The notes beneath the pieces are model-generated. The model ran no database searches, was not told the DNA's origin, and was given only the letters and a program-made list of their open reading frames with translations. Shown here in pieces: positions 34,330 to 44,599 of a DNA stretch of 64,000 nucleotides (its first letter is position 1; the number at the start of each line of letters is the position of its first letter). The stretch is from Tricholomella constricta (lineage: Eukaryota > Basidiomycota > Agaricomycetes > Agaricales > Lyophyllaceae): contig JAACJP010000039.1 in assembly GCA_013368375.1 (NCBI GenBank), positions 1 to 64,000 of the forward strand, given 5' to 3'. Made by a program: the position numbers and the translations under genes.

Positions 34330-36366
34330 GATAACGATGGTGTGGGTAGAGTCGTTGGGGAGCTCGAAGGCAAGTGCAACTGGTGTTGGGTTGTCTGGCT
34401 CTCTAAGGATGGGAGACCGTTCTTAAATAGATTTCCATAAGACCATTTTGGGATTGAAGAAATACTTCCAGCAACTTGCGTCCGCGCGTGACAAGACTAC
34501 TGCATTGCAATCGTTCCTGTTGACCTGAAATGTCTGTGAAACTTTCGGTGTTGAAAGTCTCCCGACGACTCGATGCCGCTGCAGTGGTAGAGTGCGTGAG
34601 TCCAAAAATAGACGAAGGTACGCTGTGCTGGTATGGACCTGGCAATCAAATGAAATGTCGGACATGCCAACCTTGTTCCTGGTGGCCTGAGGTACAATGA
34701 TGAGTCCGGTGCGAAGGCGTTCCGGAGATCTTTAGGATGATGGTGCGGATGTTCTAGCATCCAGGAAAGGAAAACTTGTAGACGACGCTAAATCAGCAAT
34801 TCCAGAACGCTGATAAACGATGTCGGCACTGAAGTACCGCACCTCTCAAGACCTCTCACAACTGGGTATGGTCGGTCTTATCTTATCCCCTGAAATCGAT
34901 GTGGAACAAAGGCAAGACTGAGGCCAAGATGTGTAGGCGGGGTAGGAAGGAGTAAGGCAGGTCGAATTGCAGGAGGTACGAAGGCTGTGAAGGGACGACG
35001 AGAGTCAGGGATCGACCTACCTTTTGTCCACTTCGGTTGCAAAATGAACAAGGTTGGAATAGCATCTGTATGGCTGACATTGGACTAGACCAACCATTTG
35101 ACCGTGCATGTCGATGTTGTGAACAGGAAGAGACAGGAAGTCACATCATGATTCTTATGATATTTATTAATTGACTTGATATCAAATATTAACATTGCGG
35201 CTGTATATTGCCTAGGTTTATCTGTTCCTCTTCATCCGTGGAGCCTGTATTTCCAACCACATGTCCGCCTTCCCTTGGGAACCAGCTCTTCTCGTCAGGC
35301 CTCAACAGACACTGTTTCGCGAGTGTTAAAACCATACTAACGAGCCGTCCATTCTACTTTGGCCCAATCCTCACATTACAGCGGCAACTCTTCGGCTTCC
35401 GTGGCGCGACGTATACTTTATTTACGAGAAGGAGTCTCTCTGGAGCAGTCCGAAGGTGCGGCTCGCAAAAGGGGCATTTGAAGCTCTTGTCTCGATTGAT
35501 TGATGCCTTTCTTGCCGTACTGTAATGCTTACACTTCATAGCTTCAAGTCGCACGCGATCCTTATCGTGCGCGTCGAACCATATTTCTCGCCATTAACTT
35601 ACCTGAAAATGTGTCAGGATGGTCACTTCGGCTCAGGGAAATTTGTCGTCGTTGACAGGAAATCGAGCACGCGGCGCCACGAGATGGTCCTGAGACCAAT
35701 CGATAACACCGAGATGAGAGGGTCAGTCGTTTTGTTCTTCTTCCTCATTTTACTCCCTGCCCATGCAAACAGTTCAAATATTTACTCCTGTCCCTCTGCA
35801 GCCCTTGACTTGCGTTGGTGTTTCGTTCATGTCAGCGTCAGAACAGGAGTTCAATTAACGCCGACAACATCTTCGTCGTTGCGAAACGTGCCTAACCTGC
35901 AGTGTACCATCATTTTCTACTCTGGTCTGGAACCGCCGAGTAGCATCATTTGTTCTATTATTTTGACCTAATACCTGTACGTCGAGACATTCACACCATC
36001 TGTTCGAAATGCCCCGGGACTTTATCACACCGGACTCACCTCAGGCCCACAGGAACAACGTCGGCAAATTTGAATCATAGAGTCGGGCCACCAGTGTATC
36101 TTCGGCGTGCTCAATTACCATTGCAATCCCTCCCAGCTGTCGCGAGATATTCGAGACCGTAATATTTACAGGCATCTCCAAGTCAACAGGAACGAAAAAA
36201 AATTGGGAAAGCCTTGTCCCGCGTCTGCGCAATGCGCTGGATGACATGCTTTCAACCCGGAAATGGTCTTTTGGAAACCTGTGCAAGCACAATCTCTCAT
36301 TGTTCGAGGGCTAGTCAACCCGACACCAGCCGCACTTGTGATTTGTCTTCACAACAACGTCATCTT
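34330..36366. other. Repeat-rich stretch without a confident gene
   Basis: The only suggestive frame is minus 35354-35554, which reads KSFKCPFCEPHLRTAPERLL and, further on, a Lys/Arg-rich segment. It could be a zinc-binding remnant but has a stop just upstream and no clear partner exon. Nothing else is supported on either strand. Confidence 0.35.
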
Positions 36367-36640
36367 CATGCCGTTGCTTCTTACGCACCCATAATTGTCT
36401 TCACCTCAAACAATATGGTTTCTGCGCCTGCCGGTAATTTGCTTTTTGCAAATTTATGGATTTTAAGGCGGCGCTGATTATGTTCTTTTCACTTCAAGTT
36501 CCTTATCGAGGGCATCAACACTGTCGACAACGGCGAAGGCGAGAATAGATACATACTTCACCCCCCAGAGAGCGCTAGATACATGGGAGGTTCCATTTAT
36601 CACAAAATCTCCATCGGACCGCTCGAAGTCTGCGAGCTTT
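36367..36640 (+). pseudogene. Decayed inverted copy of the hydrophobic-protein gene
   Basis: The plus strand reads HAVASYAPIIVFTSNNMVSA (compare MAAVATYSPDIAFASKNVVS in the gene at 33676-34329). After a T-rich gap ending in AG it reads FLIEGINTVDNGEGENRYIL, HPPESARYMGG and HKISIGPLEV. The equivalent of the 9-nt microexon is missing and the two exons are out of phase, and the last exon is not clearly recoverable, so it is probably non-functional. Confidence 0.55.
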
Positions 36641-37462
36641 GACTCATAAGCCCATCAAACGTCCTCTTCTCCTTCACCTCTGCGACGACGAATACTCGAT
36701 CGCACGTCTTCATCATCTGCAGCTTCAAGGTGCTCACCATCACTGTCGTCCTGCCGCTATCGCTCGCCACCTTTTCCACCGCCTTAAGCACTGCCTTTCG
36801 GTGCTCCGGGTTGAGCGCACTCGTGCACTCACCAAAGTTGCGACAGCTTTGCTTGCATCATTCTGCTCTCCTTTCTGATGGGCGCCTCTCCTTGCACTCC
36901 GCGTTTCCCACAATATAGCATGCTCTGGACTATGTTTTGTGCGCTTTGGGCTTTGGCTCATCGGTGTCGTCACGCGATGCAGGTGCGGAGTGCGGGGAAT
37001 GGCTTGCGGACTTGGGCGCCGAATCTGCGGATGTAGGCCAATTCAGTTAGCATCAAGGACCACAGGTGCGCTTGCATAGTGGGGGGCCGTGTGCTCAAAA
37101 ACTCGAGTCTACTATGCTGCTCTTTCGCGGTCATTTGGCTATCGTGGCTGTGAGGTCGATCTCTGGAGGGCTTTCCTACTTCTGGCATCGCAGATACATA
37201 TATGGATGGAAGATGTATCCGTAAAGGTAAGCCGTGAGCCCGCATAGCACCGAGGTGTTTGCTGTTGCCATCCGGCGTGGCCTCATCCCAGCGGGCCGAT
37301 GGCTCATCCTGTCAGCGGCGAGATTGCATGAGGTCGTGAAAGCCCGCCCAACGAGCGCAGGAGTCGGGACGCACGGGAGCGGTTCCAAGGCTGAAACAGG
37401 CGCTCAGGCAAGTGATGTGAACGCCGCGCCACTCGGCGATTCCGTATGTATGGCCCCCAGGG

Positions 37463-37675
37463 CTACCTTGAAGGTTTCGAATGCGGTTGCCGCTGCTCAC
37501 TGATAACTGCCTGGACCTTCGATTGAACCCGCTCATGTCCAGTACGAAGTTGTGCTACCTCTCTTGTTTCTGGGAAGGCAAGAACATAAATTCGCACAGC
37601 TGATCTCATGAGAGGCGGCACACAGCGCCTCCCCGGTGACTCTGCGAGCGTAGTGGCTGTGGCCGCTTGATCCAC
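37463..37675 (-). pseudogene. Family X copy 2, truncated
   Basis: The minus frame reads DQAATATTLAESPGRRCVPP, then RSAVRIYVLAFPETREVAQL. This is the L-A-E...P-P-L...R-x-Y-V-L-x-F-P core of family X without its conserved C-terminal half. The flanks repeat those of copy 1. An acceptor-like CTACAG-type exon boundary is not clear. Function is unknown. Confidence 0.4.
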
Positions 37676-38055
37676 AGTCTGGCCTTCTTTGTGATGTGTA
37701 GTTTCGGAAACAGGTTTCTAGGGCTCAGGAAATCACCAACCAGCCTGACTTTTGCGCGTGTCGAAGCACGTCGCTTCTGCATGTACCTGTTCCACACGTT
37801 GTTTCAGCAACATTCGCTCACGTCGGGTTGCCTTACACCTACAAGGATCATAGAAATTGCGCTAGAATTTTCATATAAAATGTCGTGACATTATAACTGT
37901 GTATAGGCGAGGAGTAAGTATGAGAAATGTATGTCTGCTCTGCTCTTTGGTTTCAACCTGACTCTACAGATTGACCTCGCGATTTGAGGCAGAGAGCTCT
38001 AGGATGTCAAGATATTCACTATTTCTTCACGGCGGTGAGAGACATATATGACTCA

Positions 38056-38733
38056 CTAATCACGAAATTCGTGCCAGCGAGGAGCCCTCCCTGTGCGCAA
38101 AATCTTCTGCACCCTGCGGATATGCTTCAGATCCGCTCCCCACGCTAGCTCCTCCGGAGACAAATTGGATGCGATGATGAACCCAGAGCAATCAACGCTT
38201 CTATCTTCCTCAAATGGGACGGTACCAAAGCTACACCTGCTGGATAAATGCAGCTCGACTTCCTTGATCACTTCGAGCCTTCGATTGAAGTTATCCAGGT
38301 CTGGCCTGAAGTTGTGGCGGAGAGCCCACGCGTCTTGATCCTTGGTCGGAAAGGAGTAAGAGAGAACGTAATGCCGCACACGTCCTCCAAGCCTAGGGTC
38401 GTTCCAGAGAAGCGGTGCCGGCCTCTTGATGTCTGCGAGCGTCATACGTCGATAAAATGGCTGCGGTGGCTCGGAAGCCTGCTTGTCATTATCCCTGTAA
38501 AATGTTCAGTTGAAGGGAACAGATATTCCGTGGCGGTGTTGACAAAAGTTCACGTTGTAAGAGTGTGAGTTGTTGTGATTGTGGCAGCATTGGGTTCAAC
38601 TCGAGGTGAACTTAACTGCGGCGACTTCGGTTCCTCAGATGGCTGGTCGTTCTTTGTGTCATTGTTCCTGTAGAGCGTCAGTTACGGAAACACAAATTCC
38701 AGTTTTTGAGACAATTCACATCGTATGAAGCAT
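38056..38733 (-). CDS. Family X copy 3, apparently intact, unknown function
   Basis: Exons 38733-38720, 38667-38554 (114 nt) and 38494-38056 (minus); 188 aa with 52- and 59-bp introns. The product reads NNDTKNDQPSEEPKSPQ, then DNDKQASEPPQPFYRRMTLA, DIKRPAPLLWNDPRLGGRVR, HYVLSYSFPTKDQDAWALRH, NFRPDLDNFNRRLEVIKEVE, DCSGFIIASNLSPEELAWGA and DLKHIRRVQKILRTGRAPRW. It is soluble, mixed alpha/beta by eye, and similar to nothing I can name. Five other copies or fragments occur in this window (32.7, 37.5, 39.3, 40.3 and 63.6 kb). The first exon is very short, so the true start is uncertain. This copy is the reference for the exon interrupted by the KDZ element in copy 5. Confidence 0.6.
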
Positions 38734-38979
38734 TGTGGTCGTGGCAGTGGTCAGAAGCTCTTGAACAATACTTGGTCTTTATAAATTTACACCCACGTGT
38801 CGTCCTGCTGCTGTCTCGTCCCTGTCACTTGAAGGCGTGGATGTTGGACGTGTGAATGAGACCTTGAATGCCTTGGACGTGGACGTGAATTTTACTCCTC
38901 AGACAGGTTCATTGTCTGAGGCCTTGAAACTTGCCTGGTTGGTTTCCTTCCTTTGCCTCATCTCCCACTCTCGCGCGAG

Positions 38980-39868
38980 ATCACTCGGCGGCCTGAAAAC
39001 TGTGGCACTGAAACCGAATTAACCAAACGGACTGCACGCATTATGTTTCGAGGCGGCCTGGAACAGCTCGGCTTCGGTTCCTCGGGAGTCTGCCCATCCT
39101 TCGTGCTAGCATACTGGTAGAATGTTCAGTTCAAGTTGCGGAAGCAGAACCTCAGTGGTTTAAAACCGACCAGCCGCCGTCAACTGGGAGGCGGGTCAGT
39201 TGTCGATCTTACATATATATATACACATGTTGCGCAATGGGTCCAATTTTGGGTTTGTCGTTCACAAGCGGTGGCAGTCCGTTCTTGATATCTGCGAGCG
39301 TCAGAGGTGGCCGCAGCTGCGGTGGGAAATCTTGGTTGTTATCTGTGTCGCTATCCCTGTAGTAAGAGCCTCAGTTACAGAAACAGTGGATATTCCACTG
39401 TTTAGAAGACTCACATTGTAGTGTAGGCGTACGAGTCGCAGTAGTGTTTGATGGGATCACTGCGTGCTGAACTGCCCTTTGAAGAAACAAACACATCGGG
39501 TGGAATCGTAGAGGGTGAAATGGCAGCGCGTGACGCCATGCTCCTTCTTAGATTCGAAAAATGAGCTGTGAGGGATATACACACCGAAAAGGACAGTTCT
39601 TCAAGTGAACAAAAGATCTCATCAACTCGCAGATTCGGGTCACTCGGCGGCCTGAAAACTCTCAACCAAACTGACTGCAGGTATTATGTTTCGAGGCGGT
39701 CTGGAATACTTCGGCTTCGGTTCTTCGAGAGTCTGCTCGTTCTTCGTGTCAGCGTCCTGGTAGGATGTTCAGTTCAAATTGCGGAAACAGATACCTTGAT
39801 GTTCGAAAATTCACCAACCAGACGTCAAGACGGGTCGCTTGTCGACCGTACATACGTATACACATGTT
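38980..39868. repeat. Imperfect direct duplication within the family X cluster
   Basis: About 38980-39235 and 39642-39868 are copies. Both contain CACTCGGCGGCCTGAAAACT, an ATTATGTTTCGAGGCGG(C/T)CTGGAA block with the EEPK-encoding exon on the minus strand, a GATGTTCAGTTCAA(A/G)TTGCGG-like block and a CACATGTTGC end. Confidence 0.65.
39209..39539 (-). CDS. Family X copy 4, short form
   Basis: Exons 39539-39415 and 39356-39209 (minus), 58-bp intron; 90 aa. The first exon gives MASRAAISPSTIPPDVFVSS, then a segment ending in DSYAYTTM. The second gives DSDTDNNQDFPPQLRPPLTL and ADIKNGLPPLVNDKPKIG, then runs into a TA-rich stretch and stops. The second exon is homologous to the last exon of copies 3 and 5 but loses the conserved YVLSF and HNFRPDL half, so it is probably a truncated gene. 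The first exon has no equivalent in copy 3. Confidence 0.4.
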
Positions 39869-40114
39869 GCCTACGTTTTTTCAGCATTATCATTACTCGT
39901 CATCCTTACACCTGCGGGACCATGTAAGTCATGCTAGAATTCATATGAAAGGCCGTGCATACAGTATACTACTCGTGTACATATCCAAACAGCAAGGGCT
40001 AGGGACATGTGTTTAGCCTGCTCTCATTTTAGCCCGACTCCATATATCTACCTCGACCTCTAGAATGTTAAGGTATTCGTTACTTCATCACAGCGGTTAA
40101 TGAACACATATGAC

Positions 40115-40668
40115 CTACCAATACCTGCGAAACCGGTGCCAATAGGGAGCCCTCTTCGTGCACAGCAACTTCTGTACCGCGCGGAGATACTCCAGATCCG
40201 CTGCCCACCCCAGCTGCTTCGGGGTCGCATTCGACGCGATCATAACTCCAGTGCAGCTGATACTCATTTGGGCCGGATATGGAACATAACCAATCATACA
40301 CCTTTTGGATAACCGCCGCTTGACTTCCTTGACCGTCTCAATCCCTCGATTGTAGTCATCGTCCTCCAAATCGGGCCTGAAGTTGTGGAGGCGAGCCCAC
40401 ACGACTTGATCGTCTCCTGAAAAGGGGAAAGAGAGGACATAAAACTTCACAACTGGTCCAATATTGGGGTTGTCGTTCATAAGTGGTGGCGGCCCTTTGA
40501 TGTCTGCGAGCGTCAGAAGTGGGGATGATGACCGCGGTGGATCTGGCTCCTGGGAAGCCTGGTCATCATCTCTGTAAGATGTTCAGTTGAAGGAAAAGAG
40601 ACATTCCAGTGTTGATGAAAACTCACGTTGTAAGAGTCTGAGTTGTTGTGATTGTGGCAGCAATGGGG
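40115..40668 (-). pseudogene. Family X copy 5, split by the KDZ transposon
   Basis: Last exon 40571-40115 reads DDDQASQEPDPPRSSSPLLT, LADIKGPPPLMNDNPNIGPV, VKFYVLSFPFSGDDQVVWAR and LHNFRPDLED through to APYWHRFRRYW. A 55-bp intron (40572-40626) separates it from the 3' part of the previous exon, 40668-40627, which then runs straight into the transposon. The missing 72 nt of that exon are at 62751-62680 on the other side. Counting the 9-bp target duplication once, the joined exon is 114 nt and open, the same as in copy 3, so this gene was probably intact until the insertion. Confidence 0.75.
40660..40668 (+). repeat. Left target-site duplication of the KDZ element
   Basis: GCAATGGGG is repeated at 62671-62679. 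It lies inside a coding exon of family X copy 5. Confidence 0.88.
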
Positions 40669-40704
40669 GGCAAGTAATACCAAGCATGTCAACCAAACAC
40701 CTTC

Positions 40705-40730
40705 GGCCGGCTGATGTAGCACAGCCGGCC
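40705..40730. repeat. Perfect hairpin near the left end of the KDZ element
   Basis: GGCCGGCTG (40705-40713) is followed by an 8-base loop and its exact inverse CAGCCGGCC (40722-40730). It lies 36 bp inside the left terminus. A GC-rich palindrome in an otherwise AT-rich end suggests a protein-binding or end-recognition site (inference). Confidence 0.7.
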
Positions 40731-40794
40731 TGTCAGCAAAACAGATATGGCATGCCAATATGGAGGACAGCTGCCATACTTAGGGTTTCACACC

Positions 40795-42250
40795 CTACAG
40801 TGATCAGTTAGTTCACTCTGTACCTATGCACAGAATTGGCAGAATGTCACCATATTTACATAGACAACCATTGGCAGTTTCCGACCATATTCTTCTCTCC
40901 ACTCAACTTTGGCAAAACCTTGCCATTCTGTACCTATGCACAGAATTGGCAGCATGTCACCATATTTACATAGACAACCATTGGCAGTTTCCGACCATAT
41001 TCTTCTCTCCACTCAACTTTGGCGAAACCTTGCCATTCTGCAGGACTTTGGCGGTCAACCTCCATCATCCATTCTGTATTATTTTGGCTGTCTCCTGCCA
41101 TACTTTGCTGTTTTGTTCTACTCAATTTTTGCCGAATCTTGCCATTCTGCAGAATTTTGGTGCCCCTCTACTATATAACCTTTTATGTATTACTTTGGCT
41201 GTATTCTACCATATTGAAGGATTTGGTCAGTGTTGCTCAATATGACGATTGTTACTGTAATCATTCACAACCTTTGGCAGGTTCTTGCCATAGTTCTCTC
41301 TCAACTCAACTTTGGCAGAATTTTGCCATTATGTGCCATATGGCAGACTGTTGCCAAATTTACTTACACAATCTTTGGCGGTTCTTTGCTGTATTATTTT
41401 CTCCACTCAACTTTGGCAGAACCTTGCCATTCTACAGAATTTTAGCACCTTCCCACCATATCACTTTTTTGTATTACTTTGGCTGTATTCTACCATATTG
41501 AAGCCGTCAGCCGCGTTGCACAATATGGCAGAGTGTCACCATATTCATTGACACAATCACTTTGGCAAGAGTTTGCCATTTTGTGCTATATGAGATTTGG
41601 CAGACTGTTGCCGAGTTTCTTACACAATCTTTGGCGGTTTCTTAAGTTTGGCGGAACCTTGCCATTCTGCAGAATTTTGGTATCTTTCCTCTGGATTACT
41701 TTCCCAATATCAATTTGGTATTATTCCACCGTACATACACCATTAGAGATGGCAAAAATACACCATATCTCTTTGAAGAAGAGAACTCCTCTGTATTATT
41801 GTTTAATACTCAACGGCTCATATTACTCAACGTTTGATTGTAGAATGGCAAGATTCTGCCATACTTAATGAACTGCCAAAGATTGTGTAAGTAATTTTGG
41901 CAACAGTCTAACCATATTGCACAGCACCACTGAAGTCCTTCAGAGAAAAGTAACATGGTAGACGGGCCAAAATCTGCAAAGAAAATGTTGCGAAAACATT
42001 GTGCAAAAAATTGACATTCTTGATATATTTTATTCTTAGACGTTGAGTAGCCGTTGAGGAAAAATATGTTGAGCATTCTGAGAAATATAGAAGGAGCTTG
42101 CCATATTACTTTACTCAACAGTAATATGGCATATTCCAGCAATATTTCTTATTATCAAATCATATGGTGCAATCTTGCCATATTTGTATTGCACAGCTTT
42201 CCAGCTAAAAAGACGATGGAGAATCTTTGCCATTTACTGGTTGCTTAGTC
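40795..42250. repeat. Left subterminal zone: clustered TGCCATA-like motifs
   Basis: Dozens of short variants of TTGCCATTCTG, TGCCATA and their inverses occur about every 30-60 bp, embedded in AT-rich DNA. A 110-bp direct repeat (about 40820-40930 and 40930-41040, both with ACCTATGCACAGAATTGGCA) is included. No coding is seen; open frames here are by-products of the motif array. Confidence 0.85.
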
Positions 42251-42354
42251 ATAACATACCCAGTCTATACCTATTCAACGGTCATTTTATGAAATTCATA
42301 AAACAACAACTATAACTCCTGCTACTCTCTATTCTGACTCTATTCAGATGCCTT

Positions 42355-44165
42355 ATGGTGGCACGTCCTTCTTCAAGAGCTGCAAAATCCTTTCATGCTA
42401 AAAATTTCAAAGAACAGTCCTCCAAGGCCATGGCTATGTCAGGTACTGAGAGGAGCCGACGCTTCTTTTCAAAATTTAAGACGTAAGTATACCACTACGT
42501 TCACAAACTATATGACATATTTTTGTTTCATAGTGCAGAAGAAGCTCGTGCATATAATCATGCACGGTACTTGGTGAAAAAGGCCAATGCACTCAACAAG
42601 AGGTATGGCTTTGTTGCGTCTAAATATCATTCAAAAAAATCTTAGATTTGATGCCCGTAGACTAGCCGTCTCCAATGCAGATGTACCAGTTCAAAACTCA
42701 GATTCTACGCCAGGCTTCAAGAAGGCAGCCCCACACTTGGTTTCTCAATCAAGTTCAGAGTCTTTGGTCGCTTCTTCAGCCTCAAAGACGCCAGCAGCCT
42801 TATCCTCTTCTGAACTAGAAATGACTTCTGACGGAGAAGTTCAAGGCCTGGAAAAAGACTTTCATGGCCTTTTGATGACCTTCAAACTTGAAGATGACAT
42901 GGAAGACAATATCAAACGGCGTCGCTTTGAATTGCTACAGGCTCAAATCTTTGATTTGCTTTCTCATGGCAATCTAGTCTCATACCGGCAGGTCAAATGT
43001 CTTCTTCAAAAGCTCGACGCACCGCAAATTGCGGTGAAGGCACTACTGCTCCGCTATGTGCAGGCTCAGAATAGATTCCAAAGCAATTCCGATCAGCTTG
43101 TGATTATAGCAACAAATCATGGAGCCCTCCGATCTATCAAGAGTGCACTTGAAAATCGGCAGGACCTTATTCAATCATCCCTGGATCTTTGGTTACAGAC
43201 TGCAGCTTCGTCATGTGTGGAATCTATATTAACATCGGTGATGTCCACATAATCTGTTACTTAACTCTGTAACTCATTCCTCTACCAGCATCTGGGAAAT
43301 TTACCTAAAGATTGGATCATACGAGATCTTGATGCTGATGACCTCAATCGGCTCTCTCCAGCCACATGGTTGAGTTGCTCAGTGATTGATTATTTTATTG
43401 AAAATTCGCCCTACTCCAATCCATCACAGTGCCTTTGCCTGACTTCGTACTTCCACACCAAGTTTTTACGTGCCAATATTGATGTTGATTGGACATCAGC
43501 CTGGTCTTGGAAGAAAAATCAGGTGCTGTGTATTTACGTATACATGTCTAATGAGTTTAACATTCTCAATTTTTAGATTGGACGTCACATTCATAGCATT
43601 CAAAGAATTTTAGTCCCCGTCAATGTGGACCAGCATTGGCTACTATTATATGCAGACCTCCATGAAAAACAAATCTGTGTTTTGGACAGCTGGCGCCCAA
43701 CCTACCGCAACTGGCACAAATCAAAACACCTAAATGCCGATTGGAAGACAAGCGTGCATGCTCATTTAATCAAGGTACAGCAGATCAGCTGACTTATGTT
43801 TCAAAACTTGGATCTCATTTTTTTGGGTCAGGGAATGATTCTACTCCTTCAGCAAATCCGTTCCAAGTTTCGCCCTCAGCACATGAACAATATGGATATG
43901 TTTGTCTACCATCCACATTTTCTGGCATGTTTTATTTCCCTTCCAGAGTCAAACAACTTTGAACTGAATGATATGGTATCAGGTTCCATTTCAGCATAAC
44001 GGCAATGATTGTGGCATCTACACAATTGCATTTGCACGTCACCTCCAATCAGGCACCCATATCAATCATGAAACAGTACAAGCACGTGATCGGATTCCCA
44101 ACGACGTTCCCAACCTAAATCACATCAGACTACAGTTGATAGAAGAGGTTTACCCGATCTTATAA
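42355..44165 (+). CDS. Ulp1-like (C48) cysteine protease of the KDZ element
   Basis: Exons 42355-42482, 42534-42602, 42646-43237, 43289-43522, 43577-43774 and 43832 to the stop at 44163-44165; about 500 aa. The N-terminal 290 residues are basic, then helical (DNIKRRRFELLQAQIFDLL, then SYRQVKCLLQKLD). The C48 domain starts around DWIIRDLDADDLNRLSPATW and shows the triad in DQHWLLLYADLHEKQICVLD (His, Asp) and VPFQHNGNDCGIYTIAFARH (oxyanion Gln, nucleophile Cys). Ulp1 enzymes remove SUMO or related modifiers; such proteases are regular passengers of KDZ-type elements. Between ELNDM (about 43975) and VPFQ (43983 on) the frame shifts by one with only 7 nt between plausible splice sites, so either a weak alternative intron (for example donor 43902) or a real frameshift lies just before the catalytic Cys. 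Confidence 0.8.
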
Positions 44166-44599
44166 TTGCCGGTGTGGGACTGCTGATGCTGCGAGTGGAA
44201 AGAAGGGACAAAGAACTTCAGACTATGCAAGTGACTGATAATACTAAATGTAACCGAATTAGCTGGCCCAAAATTCAATTAGCAATCATGCATGTTTTGA
44301 AATAAGACCAGTGAAGTGTATAGAATGCAGAACGTAGAACAGAAAAATAATGATACAAAAGTCGTACGAGTATACGGCTGCCCCTTTTGTCTGAAAGCAG
44401 AAGTTGTGTACAGGCATGTGAATGCATAATTGATGCATAATTGATGCGTGATTGATGCGTGATTGATGCATCATTGATGGTGTGTTATTTCCGTGAACCC
44501 TAAAACCTCATTCGACGATCAAACACAAGACCTCTACAAAGCTATTCAGTGTGCATATTATAAGTTGAGACAATATATTAGCTATCTTTTACAGCCTAT
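44166..44599. other. Gap between convergent KDZ genes
   Basis: This AT-rich non-coding stretch has a short tandem TTGATGCATAA / TTGATGCGTGA repeat (about five units, 44430-44475). Confidence 0.5.

Noticed and set aside
35354..35554. Zinc-finger gene on the minus strand (KCPFCEPH)
   Set aside because: It has one C-x2-C pair only, a stop codon immediately upstream in frame and no supported exon partner. It is kept only as a note in the surrounding feature.
40826..41868. Several overlapping plus-strand frames of 60-160 codons rich in ILY and CHS
   Set aside because: They arise from the TGCCATA-type motif array (repeating C-H-S, L-P-F and similar words) and are not proteins.
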